A stretch of DNA of 27,158 nucleotides from CALAEC01 sp050692915 (GCA_050692915.1 JBOGVU010000031.1:1-27158), one strand, 5' to 3'; counted from the first letter of the stretch, positions 8,194-16,038 are shown. Made by a program: numbers and translations. The notes: a model not told the origin generated them from the letters alone.

Positions 8194-9678
8194 CTACCAG
8201 CAGATCTTCAGCGATCGGGCCGCCAGGGCCTCGTCGAGGCGGCGGATCGGCGTGGTCACCGGGGCGTCGTGGAGGAGGTCGGGGGTGTCCGCGGCCTCGC
8301 GGGCGGCCCGGAGCATCGCCTCGGCGAAGGCGTCCAGCGTTTCCTTCGACTCGGTCTCGGTGGGTTCGACCATCAGCGCCTCCTCCACCACCAGGGGGAA
8401 GTACACCGTCGAGGGATAGTAGCCCAGATCGATCAGGCGCTTGGCGACATCGATGGCCCGGATGCCGTGGCGCTTCAAGGGCTTCGCGGTGGAGACGAAC
8501 TCGTGCATCGGCCTCCCGTCGGGGAACGCCAGCGGATACGAGCTCCGGACCCGCTCCGCCAGGTACCGGGCGTTGAGCACGGCCCGCTCCCCCACCTCCC
8601 GGAGCCCGTCCCCACCGTTCCCGAAAACGTAGGCGTACGCCCGGACCAGCACGCCGAAATTCCCGTGGAAGCCGTGGATACGCCCGATCGACTCGGGACG
8701 GTCCCGGTCCCACCCGAACGTCCCGTCCTCCCGGCGCTCCACCACCGGCGACGGGAGGAACGGGGCCAGCCGCTCCCCCACCGCCACCGGCCCGGCCCCG
8801 GGACCGCCACCGCCGTGCGGCGTGGCGAACGTCTTGTGGGTGTTCATGTGGACGATGTCGAACCCCATGTCGCCCGGCCGGACCCGTCCCAGGATGGCGT
8901 TCAGGTTCGCCCCGTCGTAATAGAGGAGGCCGCCGGCCTGGTGGATCGTCCGGGCGATCTCCAGGATGTCCTCCTCGAACAGGCCCAGGGTGTTCGGGTT
9001 GGTGATCATCAGGCCGGCCACGTCCTCGTCGACGAGCTTCTCCAGGGCCGAGAGGTCCACCAGGCCGCGGGCGTCGGACGGCACCGTGGCCACCTCGTAC
9101 CCGGCCATCCGGACGCTGGCGGGATTGGTGCCGTGGGCGGAGTCGGGGATCACGATCCGCCGCCGGGGGTCACCGTTCCGGGAGTGGAACGCCCGCATGA
9201 TCAGGAGGCCGGTCAGCTCCCCCGACGCCCCCGCCGCCGGCTGGAACGTGGCCTCGGCCATCCCGGTGACCTCGCACAGCGCCCGCTCCAGCCGCCACAG
9301 GAGCTCCAGGGCACCCTGAGCGGTGTGCTCCGGCTGGAGCGGATGGAGCCGGCGGAACCCGGGGAGCGCCGCCGCCGTCTCGGCCACCTTCGGGTTGTAC
9401 TTCATCGAGCACGACCCCAGCGGATAGAACCCCGTGTCCACGCCGTAGTTGCGCTGGGCCAGCCGGGTGTAGTGACGGACCAGGTCGCGCTCGGAGACCT
9501 CGGGGAGCCCCGCTGTCCCGTCCCGGCGCTGGTCGACGGGGAGCTCGACCGGGGGCACGTCGAGCTCGGGGAACGAGGACGCTCGACGGCCCGCGCGGGA
9601 CAGGTCCCGGAGCGTGGAGGGGAACCCCTCCGGGTCCCCCACCCGTACCGGGGCCCCGACGCGATCTCCGGCGCTCAC
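8194..9678 (-). CDS. gcvPB: Glycine dehydrogenase (decarboxylating) subunit 2
   Basis: The PLP-binding half of a split P-protein of the glycine cleavage system, 494 residues. It decarboxylates glycine and passes the aminomethyl group to lipoyl-GcvH. The PLP lysine is K282 in the hallmark NTHKTFATPHGGGGPG. Other P-protein segments include YPLGSCSMKYNP (85-96), HGTNPASVRMAGY and YYDGANLNAILG. The GTG start overlaps the gcvPA stop by 4 bases (GTGA), so the two subunits are coupled. In mycobacteria this enzyme is one polypeptide (GcvB); the split form is typical of many other bacteria. Confidence 0.96.
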   Translation of the reverse strand: MSAGDRVGAPVRVGDPEGFPSTLRDLSRAGRRASSFPELDVPPVELPVDQRRDGTAGLPEVSERDLVRHYTRLAQRNYGVDTGFYPLGSCSMKYNPKVAETAAALPGFRRLHPLQPEHTAQGALELLWRLERALCEVTGMAEATFQPAAGASGELTGLLIMRAFHSRNGDPRRRIVIPDSAHGTNPASVRMAGYEVATVPSDARGLVDLSALEKLVDEDVAGLMITNPNTLGLFEEDILEIARTIHQAGGLLYYDGANLNAILGRVRPGDMGFDIVHMNTHKTFATPHGGGGPGAGPVAVGERLAPFLPSPVVERREDGTFGWDRDRPESIGRIHGFHGNFGVLVRAYAYVFGNGGDGLREVGERAVLNARYLAERVRSSYPLAFPDGRPMHEFVSTAKPLKRHGIRAIDVAKRLIDLGYYPSTVYFPLVVEEALMVEPTETESKETLDAFAEAMLRAAREAADTPDLLHDAPVTTPIRRLDEALAARSLKICW

Positions 9679-10997
9679 GCCAGCACCTCCCTCAGCGCCC
9701 CGGCCAGCCGGTCGATCTGCTCCCGGGTCCGGCGCTCCGTGCAGGCCACCAGGAGCGAGCCTCCGAGCACCGGGCCCACCAGGAACCCCCGGTCGGCCAG
9801 GCGGTCACGGATCGCCGATGGCTCGCGGCCGTCGACGGTGAGCGCGAACTCCTTGAAGAACGGCGCGTCGCCGTGCGTGAGGCGCACCCCGGGCACCGCG
9901 GTGAGCCGCTCCGCCGCGTACGCCGTCTTGGCCGCACACGCCTCGCCGACCTCCGCCAGACCGGCGGGACCCAGCCAGGCCAGGTACACGGCTGCGGCGA
10001 TGGCCATCAGCGTCTGGTTCGTGCAGATGTTCGAGGTGGCCTTCTCCCGCCGGATGTGTTGCTCCCGGGCCTGGAGCGTGAGGACGTAGCCCGGTCGCCC
10101 GTCGACGTCCACGGTCTCGCCGACGATGCGTCCGGGCATCCGGCGGACGTCCTGCATCCCGGCGGCGATCACCCCGAGGTACGGCCCACCGAAGTCGAGG
10201 TGGTTGCCCAGGACCTGGCCCTCGGCCACGGCGATGTCGGCACCGAGCTCCCCCGGCGGCGCCAGGACGCCCAGCGACAGGGGGTCGAACACGTGGATGG
10301 CCCTGGCCCCGGCGGCCCGGGCCGCAGCGAACACGTCGCGGGCCCGCTCCAGGACGCCGAGAGCGTTGGGGTGCTGGAGGACCACGCAGGCCACCTCGCC
10401 CACCACGGGCACCACGGCCCTTCCTCCCCTCGACGGCAGGATCTCCGGCTCGTACCCCGCGCCCTGCCCGTAGGTCCTGAGGGCTTCCACGTACCGGGGA
10501 TCCAGGGTGTCGGCGACCACAACCCGGCTCCGGCCGGTGGCGGCCCGGGCCAGGTTCACCGCCTCCACCACGGCCGTGGCCCCGTCGTACAGCGAGGCGT
10601 TCGAGACCTCCAGGCCGGTGAGGTCGCAGATCATCGACTGGTACTCGAACAGGGCCTGGAGGACGCCCTGTGACAGCTCCGGCTGGTACGGCGTGTACGA
10701 GGTCTGGAGCTCGGACCGGCCGGCCATGGCCCACACCGCCGCCGGCACGTAGTGGTCGTAGGCCCCACCCCCCGCGAAGCAGACCAGGTCGTCCACGTGA
10801 CGGTTCCGAGCCGCCAGGCGGGTCAGGTCGTCGAGGAGCTCCATCTCCGACACGCCGTCGGGGATGTCCGGCGGCCGGTCGAGGAGGACCTGGGGCGGGA
10901 TGTGCGCGTACAGATCGTCCGCCGAGGAGAGCCCCAGGGCCTCCAGCATGGCCCGGACGTCCTCCTCGGTGTGGGGGGAGAACCGAAGACCGCTCAC
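9675..10997 (-). CDS. gcvPA: Glycine dehydrogenase (decarboxylating) subunit 1
   Basis: The 440-residue N-terminal half of the split P-protein, which forms a heterotetramer with GcvPB. Typical segments are SFLGGG-like FAGGGAYDHYVPA (74-86), a TSYTPYQPELSQG segment (99-111) and the C-terminal LVGPVLGG. The usual lysine is absent, as expected for this subunit. The GTG start at 10997 has no clear ribosome site but lies 9 bases after TAGGAT, so it may be made from its own leaderless message as well as from read-through of the nuclease-like gene 29 bases upstream. Synteny with gcvH and the GarA-like gene fits glycine/one-carbon flux control. Confidence 0.96.
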   Translation of the reverse strand: MSGLRFSPHTEEDVRAMLEALGLSSADDLYAHIPPQVLLDRPPDIPDGVSEMELLDDLTRLAARNRHVDDLVCFAGGGAYDHYVPAAVWAMAGRSELQTSYTPYQPELSQGVLQALFEYQSMICDLTGLEVSNASLYDGATAVVEAVNLARAATGRSRVVVADTLDPRYVEALRTYGQGAGYEPEILPSRGGRAVVPVVGEVACVVLQHPNALGVLERARDVFAAARAAGARAIHVFDPLSLGVLAPPGELGADIAVAEGQVLGNHLDFGGPYLGVIAAGMQDVRRMPGRIVGETVDVDGRPGYVLTLQAREQHIRREKATSNICTNQTLMAIAAAVYLAWLGPAGLAEVGEACAAKTAYAAERLTAVPGVRLTHGDAPFFKEFALTVDGREPSAIRDRLADRGFLVGPVLGGSLLVACTERRTREQIDRLAGALREVLA

Positions 10998-11006
10998 TCG
11001 GCGGGC

Positions 11007-11012
11007 ATCCTA
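11007..11012 (-). promoter_or_regulatory. Candidate -10 element for gcvPA-gcvPB
   Basis: TAGGAT on the minus strand, 9 bases before the gcvPA GTG, inside the 29-base gap after the preceding gene. No -35 box is obvious. Confidence 0.35.
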
Positions 11013-11026
11013 CCGCAGGGCCGAGC

Positions 11027-11407
11027 TCACGCCGACTCTGTCGATCGACGGTCCTCCAGCCCGTACTTCGTTACCAGCGACAGGTAGTCGCGCTGGTAGA
11101 AGATCTTGCAGTTCACCTCGGGATACAGCTCCTGGAGGCGGCGCACCTTCCGGTTCTTCCGGGTCACGAGCTTCTGGTTCATCGTGGTGATCTCGATGTA
11201 CAGCTCGTAGGCCGGCAGGTAGAAGTCAGGGGTGAACTGCTGGATCACGTTGCCCAGGCGGTCCCATTCGAGGTCGAACGACGTGGGCTCGTACTCCCAG
11301 TCGATCTGGTAGAAGTCCAGGAGGCGGGCGAACTGGCGCTCGCTGGCGTGGGCGAAAGCGATCGTGTCGCTCTTGAGCGGCTCGTTGGCCTGAAGGGTTG
11401 CCCTCAC
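11027..11407 (-). CDS. Small PD-(D/E)XK-like (restriction-endonuclease-fold) protein
   Basis: A 126-residue soluble protein. The layout resembles minimal PD-(D/E)XK nucleases such as Vsr or TnsA-N domains: an early Glu in ASERQFARLLDFY, then FTPDFYLP, then YIEITT. The position after the second acidic residue, normally Lys (ExK), is Thr here. Lysines and arginines occur just after it (NQKLVTRKNRKVRR), so activity could be lost or the lysine relocated. Its GTG overlaps the TGA of the merR gene (GTGA), so the two are co-translated. Function unknown; the nuclease-fold assignment is pattern recognition only. Confidence 0.7.
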   Translation of the reverse strand: MRATLQANEPLKSDTIAFAHASERQFARLLDFYQIDWEYEPTSFDLEWDRLGNVIQQFTPDFYLPAYELYIEITTMNQKLVTRKNRKVRRLQELYPEVNCKIFYQRDYLSLVTKYGLEDRRSTESA

Positions 11408-11847
11408 GCGCCTCCGGCCCGCGCGGCCGCCCTGGCCGTCTTCTTCACCGAGCCCTCGACGTCGCTCCATACCTTGTCCACGGCGATCCCGAACACGCCC
11501 TGGCCGCGCTGGAGGAGATCCATGACCTCGGTCGGCGACTCGCATGCGTAGATCTTGTTCCCATCCGAGACAAGGGTCAGTCCGGCCGGAGGCTTCTTGA
11601 GGTGGTCTCGAAGGAACTCGATGGCCTGCCGGATCCGCTGGAGGTTGACCCCCGTGTCCAGGAGGTTCTTGATCGCCCGGAGCAGGACGATGTCCTGGAA
11701 GGAGTACTCGCGCTGGGTCCCCGATCCCCCTGCGTCCCGGATGCTCGGCGCCACCAGGCCGGTCCTGGCCCAGTAGTCGAGCTGACGATAGGAGATCCCC
11801 ACGATCTTGGCGACATCTGGAGCCCGGTAGCCCTCGTCCTCTGCCAT
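11404..11847 (-). CDS. MerR-family transcriptional regulator
   Basis: A 147-residue regulator with an N-terminal MerR winged helix-turn-helix (residues 6-75: APDVAKIVGISYRQLDYW, then a wing with REYSFQDIVLLR). A short C-terminal domain (about 85-135) follows in place of the long dimerisation coil of metal-sensing MerRs. No cysteine pair for metal binding is present. Its position between DUF151 and the glycine dehydrogenase genes matches the second MerR gene of this cluster in mycobacteria (Rv1830). The ATG has AGGGG 7 bases upstream and a strong promoter at 11881-11909. Target genes are unknown; the flanking gcvP genes are an obvious candidate. Confidence 0.9.
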   Translation of the reverse strand: MAEDEGYRAPDVAKIVGISYRQLDYWARTGLVAPSIRDAGGSGTQREYSFQDIVLLRAIKNLLDTGVNLQRIRQAIEFLRDHLKKPPAGLTLVSDGNKIYACESPTEVMDLLQRGQGVFGIAVDKVWSDVEGSVKKTARAAARAGGA

Positions 11848-11880
11848 GTTCGCACCCCTGTAATTACGCGAGCGTCGGCC

Positions 11881-11909
11881 AGCGTACCCCCGGGAGCTCG
11901 GACTGTCAA
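11881..11909 (-). promoter_or_regulatory. Sigma-70-type promoter of the merR / nuclease-like / gcvP unit
   Basis: Minus-strand TTGACA (11904-11909), a 17-base spacer, then TACGCT (11881-11886). The predicted start near 11874 gives a leader of about 27 bases containing the AGGGG ribosome site. Confidence 0.75.
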
Positions 11910-11919
11910 TGACCCGGCC

Positions 11920-12435
11920 CTAGGCCTGGGCCCCCGGTGCCCCCTCCTCGCCGAAGTCCTCGGGACGGACGTTCTCCAGGAACTCCCGGAACCGCTGGAC
12001 CTCCTGCTCCTGCTCCTCGTCCTCCCGGATCACGATGCTGGCCTCGCCGAGGACGTCCTCGTGGGCGAAGATCGGGACCCCCAGGCGGACCGCCAGAGCG
12101 ATGGCGTCGGAGGGGCGGGAGGAGATCTCGTATGAGGAGCCGTTCCGTGCCATCTCGATCACCGCGTAGAACGTGCCGTCGCGGAGCTCCGTGATCAGGA
12201 TGCGCTCCACGCTGATGGCAAGCTCCTCCAGGATGTTCTTCATGAGGTCGTGGGTCATGGGCCGCTGGGTTGGGACGCCCTGGAGGGCGAACGCGATGGC
12301 CGTTGCCTCCGAGGTCCCGATCCAGATCGGCAGGTAGCGCTCACCGTCGCTCTCCTTGAGGAGGACGATGGGCTGGTTGCCGGGCAGCTCCACCCGGACG
12401 CCGACGAGGTTCATCTCGATCATGCCCGAATCCAA
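11920..12435 (-). CDS. DUF151 bifunctional-nuclease-family protein
   Basis: A 171-residue member of the DUF151 (BFN) family, which some studies link to DNase/RNase activity. Family segments are visible: a LPIWIGTSEATAIAF stretch (31-45), RPMTHDLM near 54-61, and SSRPSDAIALAVRLGVPIFA (residues 101-120). The tail is acidic (DEEQEQE). The start is a TTG at 12435, decided by a strong ribosome site GGAGGGG 6 bases upstream; the ATG four codons later is too far from it. It lies 36 bases after hpt. In mycobacteria the equivalent gene (Rv1829) sits between the same two MerR genes, but here a carboxypeptidase and hpt lie between it and the first. Confidence 0.92.
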   Translation of the reverse strand: MDSGMIEMNLVGVRVELPGNQPIVLLKESDGERYLPIWIGTSEATAIAFALQGVPTQRPMTHDLMKNILEELAISVERILITELRDGTFYAVIEMARNGSSYEISSRPSDAIALAVRLGVPIFAHEDVLGEASIVIREDEEQEQEVQRFREFLENVRPEDFGEEGAPGAQA

Positions 12436-12471
12436 ATGTATCCCCTCCCCCCAGACCCGGCAACCGAAACG

Positions 12472-13056
12472 CTACCGGTATGGGTCCCCGGCCTCTTTGA
12501 GAAGGGACACGAACGCCAGGGGCTCCTCGGACAGGGCGTCCATGTCTTCCACGGCCACGATGAAGGGCAGGTTGCGGTACACCTCGTCGTAGTCGAGGCC
12601 GTAGCCGAGGACGAACTTGTCGGGACAGTCGAACCCCCGGTACCGGATGTCCAGCGGGGTGATGCGGCGGACGGACTTGTCGAGAAGGGCGCACACCTCC
12701 ACGGAGGCCGGATCGCGGGAGCGGAGGGCCGAGAGCAGATAGGTCAGGGTGAGGCCGGTGTCCACGATGTCCTCGACCACGATGACGTCTCGTCCGCCGA
12801 TGTCCCGGTCGAGATCCTTCATGATCCGCACCACGCCCGAGCTCCCCTCGCCGTACGAGGAGATCGACATGAAGTCGACGCTGGCGGGGAGGTCGATGGC
12901 CCGGAGCAGGTCCGCGTGGAACATGGCCCCGCCCTTGAGCACGGAGATCAGGACGGGCTCACGGCCGGCGTACTCGCGGGTGATCCCCTCTCCCAGGGTC
13001 CGGACCCGATCCCGGATGTCGCCCGCCGTGTAGAGGACGGTGACCTGCTCCTGCAC
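12472..13056 (-). CDS. hpt: Hypoxanthine phosphoribosyltransferase
   Basis: A 194-residue purine-salvage enzyme converting hypoxanthine or guanine plus PRPP to IMP or GMP. The PRPP loop VVEDIVDTGLT is at 93-103. The flexible-loop region SISSYG is at 64-69, the SVLKGG segment at 38-43, and the base-binding segment PDKFVLGYGLDYDEVYRN is at about 145-162. The GTG start lacks a ribosome site but sits 8 bases after TATGAT, suggesting a leaderless message. In many bacteria hpt neighbours tilS and ftsH; here it is embedded in the garA/DUF151 cluster, which is unusual. Confidence 0.95.
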   Translation of the reverse strand: MQEQVTVLYTAGDIRDRVRTLGEGITREYAGREPVLISVLKGGAMFHADLLRAIDLPASVDFMSISSYGEGSSGVVRIMKDLDRDIGGRDVIVVEDIVDTGLTLTYLLSALRSRDPASVEVCALLDKSVRRITPLDIRYRGFDCPDKFVLGYGLDYDEVYRNLPFIVAVEDMDALSEEPLAFVSLLKEAGDPYR

Positions 13057-13064
13057 GCGGGCAG

Positions 13065-13070
13065 ATCATA
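13065..13070 (-). promoter_or_regulatory. Candidate -10 element for hpt
   Basis: TATGAT (5 of 6 consensus) on the minus strand, 8 bases before the hpt GTG, in the gap after the carboxypeptidase gene. No -35 box is seen. Confidence 0.45.
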
Positions 13071-13097
13071 GGCCGCTCCCGGACGGATCGCCGGACC

Positions 13098-14333
13098 TCA
13101 GTCCCCGAAGACCGCCCGCCACAGCCGGGCGAAGAATCCCGCCACGGAGTCCCAGGCCCGGTCCCACCACGGGTCCTCCGGCGGCGAGCTCCCCGGTGGT
13201 GCGGCCACGCTGGCGGCGGAGACGGCTCGAACCCGCCCCAGGACGCCCCCGCCGCCGCTCACCACCACCTCTCCGACGGTCTGGCCCTCGGCCACCGGCA
13301 GGGTGAGCTCGGGGTCCGGCCGGACCTCGACGTCCACGGTCTCGCCCCGGCGGAGGAGCAGGGACAGCGCTCCGTCCGCTCGCACGGGGATCCCGCGGCC
13401 GGCCACCTCGATCGGGTCGAGGGCCGTCGAGCCGTCGACGACGTCCCGCCGCTCCCAGGCCTCGAATCCGTGGTTGAGCATCTCCGCGGCGTCCGACCAC
13501 GGGGAGGATGGCGCGCCGAGCACCACCGCCACCAGCCGCAGCCCGTCCCGCTCTGCCGTGGCCACGAGGCAGAACCCGGCGGCCGCGGTGTACCCGGTCT
13601 TCACGCCGATCGCCCCCCGGTACAGCCACAGCAGGGCGTTGCGGTTCTGGATGCGCCGAGGATCGCCGTCGGGGCTGGGGATCCGATGGAACTTCGTGGC
13701 CACGACCTCACGGAACGTGGCGTCCCGGAACGCCTCCGCTGTGATCGCAACCAGGTCGCGGGACGTCGAGTACCCGCTGTCGTCGAGCCCGTTCGGGCTG
13801 GCGAACCGGGTGTCCCGGACCCCGAGCCGCCGGGCCCTGCGGTTCATGCCGTCCACGAACCCCCCCACGGTGCCACCGACGTGCTCGGCCAGCGCCACCG
13901 CGGCGTCGTTCGCGGACTGGAGGAGCAGCGCCATCAGGAGCTGGCGGACCGGCTGGGCCTCCCCCACCTCGAGGCCCAGCTCCGCGCCGGTCTGCCTCGC
14001 CGCGTTCGGACTGGCCGTCACGACCTCGTCGGGGTCCGTGGCCTCGACCACCAGGAGCCCCGTCATGATCTTCGTCACGCTGGCTATCGGCTGGCGCTGG
14101 TCGGGGTTCCGCTCCCACAGCACCTCGCCGGAGTCGAGGTCGGCCAGGATGGCGGAGGCGGCCGCCACCCGCGGCTCGCGAGTGGACGGCGGCGGGGTCT
14201 CGAGTGCGGTGGGGTACGGCGAGAGAGACCCCGCCGGCGGGACCGGCGTGGGAGGCGGCACCGGCTGCGCGGCGGCCGGCACGGCCAGCGCGGCCGCCAG
14301 GACACCGGCGAGGACCAAGCGAGGGACCCTCAT
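13098..14333 (-). CDS. D-alanyl-D-alanine carboxypeptidase (PBP5-like, secreted)
   Basis: A 411-residue peptidase S11 protein that trims the terminal D-Ala of peptidoglycan stem peptides outside the membrane. A signal peptide covers about residues 1-22 (hydrophobic core, ending AAAQ), followed by a proline-rich linker to about residue 55. All three active-site motifs are present: S85-V-T-K88, S140-A-N142 and K245-T-G247. A C-terminal beta domain follows (about 320-385). The last ~25 residues (WWDRAWDSVAGFFARLWRA) form a likely amphipathic membrane anchor, as in PBP5. The ATG at 14333 is chosen because it precedes the signal peptide; TATCCT lies 9 bases before it. Confidence 0.93.
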   Translation of the reverse strand: MRVPRLVLAGVLAAALAVPAAAQPVPPPTPVPPAGSLSPYPTALETPPPSTREPRVAAASAILADLDSGEVLWERNPDQRQPIASVTKIMTGLLVVEATDPDEVVTASPNAARQTGAELGLEVGEAQPVRQLLMALLLQSANDAAVALAEHVGGTVGGFVDGMNRRARRLGVRDTRFASPNGLDDSGYSTSRDLVAITAEAFRDATFREVVATKFHRIPSPDGDPRRIQNRNALLWLYRGAIGVKTGYTAAAGFCLVATAERDGLRLVAVVLGAPSSPWSDAAEMLNHGFEAWERRDVVDGSTALDPIEVAGRGIPVRADGALSLLLRRGETVDVEVRPDPELTLPVAEGQTVGEVVVSGGGGVLGRVRAVSAASVAAPPGSSPPEDPWWDRAWDSVAGFFARLWRAVFGD

Positions 14334-14342
14334 GATCCGCCC

Positions 14343-14348
14343 AGGATA
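14343..14348 (-). promoter_or_regulatory. Candidate -10 element for the carboxypeptidase gene
   Basis: TATCCT on the minus strand, 9 bases before the ATG, in the 35-base gap after the merR gene. A weak CTGAAC lies at the -35 distance. Confidence 0.35.
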
Positions 14349-14368
14349 CGGGCGCTTATGCGGAGGGT

Positions 14369-15070
14369 TCAGGCGGACAGGTACCGGCGGAGGTTGGCCC
14401 GGAGGAGAGCCTGCTTGAGACGGCGGGAGATCCCGGCCAGCTCGGTGAGGGACTCCCTGGCCAGCCGCCGGGCCTCCGGGTTCCGCTGTCGCAGGATCGG
14501 CACCACGATCTGCTCGAAGAACGTGGACTCCCGGTCGGCGAAATGCCGGTACATCGTGAGGTGGCGCGGCTCCACGCCGAACTTGAAGAAGTCCTTGACG
14601 ATCCGGAGCACCACGACGTCGTCTCCGCTGAAAGCCTGTCCGCCGTCCCGGGGCTGGGGACGGAGGATCCCGAAGGACGCCAGGGCATCGACGACGGTCA
14701 CGTCGACCCCCGTGGCCGCCGCGACCTCCTCGGTCGTCATCTCCAGGGCCGCCGCCGGCTCGCCGATCTCGTCCTCCGGCGCGGCGCCGGTTCGATCGGG
14801 GCTCGCTGCCGCTGAATCGTCGTCGCCGTCCAGCCTCTCCCGGATCACCCGCAGGGGTAGGTACTCGTCGCGCTGAAGCTTGAGGATCGTGCGCAGACGG
14901 TCGACGTCCCGCTCGAAGAACTTCCGGTACCCGGACGACGTGCGCTCCGGCGTGATCAGGCCCTCGCTCTCCAGGAACCGGATCTTGGAGATCGTGACGT
15001 CGGGGAACTCGGGCTTCAGCGTGACCAGGACTTCGCCGATCGACAGGTAGCTTCGGGACGTCTGGACCAT
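14369..15070 (-). CDS. ftsR: FtsR-like MerR-family regulator
   Basis: A 233-residue regulator with an N-terminal MerR helix-turn-helix (about 8-78: YLSIGEVLVTL, KIRFLESEGLITPERT, GYRKFFERDVDRL). An acidic linker (82-110) leads to a second helical domain with its own helix-turn-helix-like segment (EEVAAATGVDVTVVDAL). Length, layout and position right after the FHA gene match mycobacterial Rv1828 and corynebacterial FtsR, an activator of ftsZ in Corynebacterium. The ATG overlaps the garA stop by one base (TGATG). Role in cell division here is inferred from the family. Confidence 0.88.
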   Translation of the reverse strand: MVQTSRSYLSIGEVLVTLKPEFPDVTISKIRFLESEGLITPERTSSGYRKFFERDVDRLRTILKLQRDEYLPLRVIRERLDGDDDSAAASPDRTGAAPEDEIGEPAAALEMTTEEVAAATGVDVTVVDALASFGILRPQPRDGGQAFSGDDVVVLRIVKDFFKFGVEPRHLTMYRHFADRESTFFEQIVVPILRQRNPEARRLARESLTELAGISRRLKQALLRANLRRYLSA

Positions 15071-15531
15071 CAGTCCCCCTGGCCGGCGAAGAACACGAGC
15101 TTGAACTTGCCGATCTGTAGCTCGTCACCGTTGGCGAGCTGCGTGTTCTCAACTCGCTCGCGGTTCACGTACGTCCCGTTGAGGCTCCCCATGTCGTGGA
15201 CGAAGAAGCCCCCGTCCTTCCGGCGCACCTCGGCGTGCCGCCGGGAGACCGTGATGTCGTCCAGGAAGAGGTCCGACTCGGGGTGCCGGCCGGCCGTGGT
15301 CACGTCCTTCTCGATCAGGAACTGGGAGCCGGCGTTCGGCCCCCGCTTCACCACGAGCAGGGCCTGCCCCTCGCGGAGATCCTCCAGCGGCAGGTGGATC
15401 TCCTCGCCGGTGTCGTCCTCGATCTCCGTGGGGGTCAGCCCGACCGTGGTGTCATCCTGGAGCGGATGCCCACACTTGGCGCAGAACTTGGATTCCGCCG
15501 GGTTGCGATGGCCGCATCGGGTACAGTACAC
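15070..15531 (-). CDS. garA: GarA/OdhI-like FHA protein with an added N-terminal zinc ribbon
   Basis: A 153-residue protein. Residues 50-150 are an FHA (phosphothreonine-binding) domain with the expected loop residues: R82 in GRH, S96 in VSRRH, and GSLNGTYVN (115-123). Before it lies DDTTVGL (26-32), where two adjacent threonines resemble the ETTSVF site that PknG/PknB phosphorylate in GarA/OdhI. Known family role: the unphosphorylated form binds and inhibits 2-oxoglutarate dehydrogenase and controls glutamate dehydrogenase. Unlike the best-known GarA and OdhI proteins, residues 1-24 form a zinc ribbon (C3, C6, C17, C20). The GTG start has an ideal GGGAGG 5 bases upstream. It sits between gcvH and ftsR as in mycobacteria. 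Confidence 0.88.
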   Translation of the reverse strand: MYCTRCGHRNPAESKFCAKCGHPLQDDTTVGLTPTEIEDDTGEEIHLPLEDLREGQALLVVKRGPNAGSQFLIEKDVTTAGRHPESDLFLDDITVSRRHAEVRRKDGGFFVHDMGSLNGTYVNRERVENTQLANGDELQIGKFKLVFFAGQGD

Positions 15532-15542
15532 CTTGACCTCCC

Positions 15543-15564
15543 CTCGAGGCTGGAGTGCCTCAAG
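15543..15564 (-). repeat. Leader hairpin directly before the garA ribosome site
   Basis: An 8-bp stem (15543-15550 with 15557-15564, one G:U) and a 6-base loop lie in the predicted garA leader. The stem ends right next to the GGGAGG ribosome site, so it could affect translation start. There is no T-tract. Confidence 0.45.
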
Positions 15565-15576
15565 GCTGGACCTCGA

Positions 15577-15605
15577 ACTGTATACCGAAGGTCGAGACCG
15601 GTCAA
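15577..15605 (-). promoter_or_regulatory. Sigma-70-type promoter of garA-ftsR
   Basis: Minus-strand TTGACC (15600-15605), a 17-base spacer, and TACAGT (15577-15582) lie in the 79-base gap between gcvH and garA. The start near 15570 would give a leader of about 40 bases containing the hairpin at 15543-15564. Confidence 0.7.
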
Positions 15606-15610
15606 ACGGA

Positions 15611-16009
15611 TCAACCTCCCTGGTCCGCCTCCTCGACCATGCGCCGGTACGCGGCGGCGTCCATCAGTCGGTCGAGCTGGGCGGGCTCGGACGGCTCGAT
15701 CACGACCATCCACCCGTCGCCGTAGGGCTCCCGGTTCACCAGCTCGGGGGTCTCCACGAGCGCCGCGTTCCGCCCCACCACCCGGCCGGTGACCGGACTG
15801 AACAGGTCCGATACCGACTTCGTCGATTCCACCTCCCCGAACGGCTCGCCCTCCCGGACCTCGGCTCCCTCCTCGGGGAGGTCGACGTAGACGACGTCGC
15901 CAAGGGCGTCCTGGGCGAAGTCGGTGATCCCCACGCGCACGGTGCCGTCGCCCTCCGCCACCGCCCACTCGTGCTCCTTCGTGTACCGGAGCTTCTCCGG
16001 ATATTCCAT
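15611..16009 (-). CDS. gcvH: Glycine cleavage system H protein
   Basis: A 132-residue lipoyl-carrier protein that shuttles the aminomethyl intermediate between the P, T and L proteins. The lipoylated lysine is K64 in ESTKSVSD. The N-terminal YTKEHEWA and the C-terminal PYGDGWM are family hallmarks. The ATG has a strong ribosome site (GGAGGGG). Its partners gcvPA/gcvPB lie 5 kb away on the same strand; no gcvT is in the window. Confidence 0.97.
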   Translation of the reverse strand: MEYPEKLRYTKEHEWAVAEGDGTVRVGITDFAQDALGDVVYVDLPEEGAEVREGEPFGEVESTKSVSDLFSPVTGRVVGRNAALVETPELVNREPYGDGWMVVIEPSEPAQLDRLMDAAAYRRMVEEADQGG

Positions 16010-16032
16010 GGCCCCTCCTGGTCGTGGCGGGA

Positions 16033-16038
16033 ATCCTA
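16033..16038 (-). promoter_or_regulatory. Candidate -10 element for gcvH
   Basis: TAGGAT on the minus strand, 23 bases before the gcvH ATG, in the 61-base gap after the DUF881 gene. The -35 region is not recognisable, so this is weak. Confidence 0.3.

Noticed and set aside
8269..10089. A 606-codon open frame on the plus strand, antisense to gcvPA/gcvPB.
   Set aside because: It shadows the conserved gcvP frames, shows no recognisable motif and has the biased composition typical of antisense frames.
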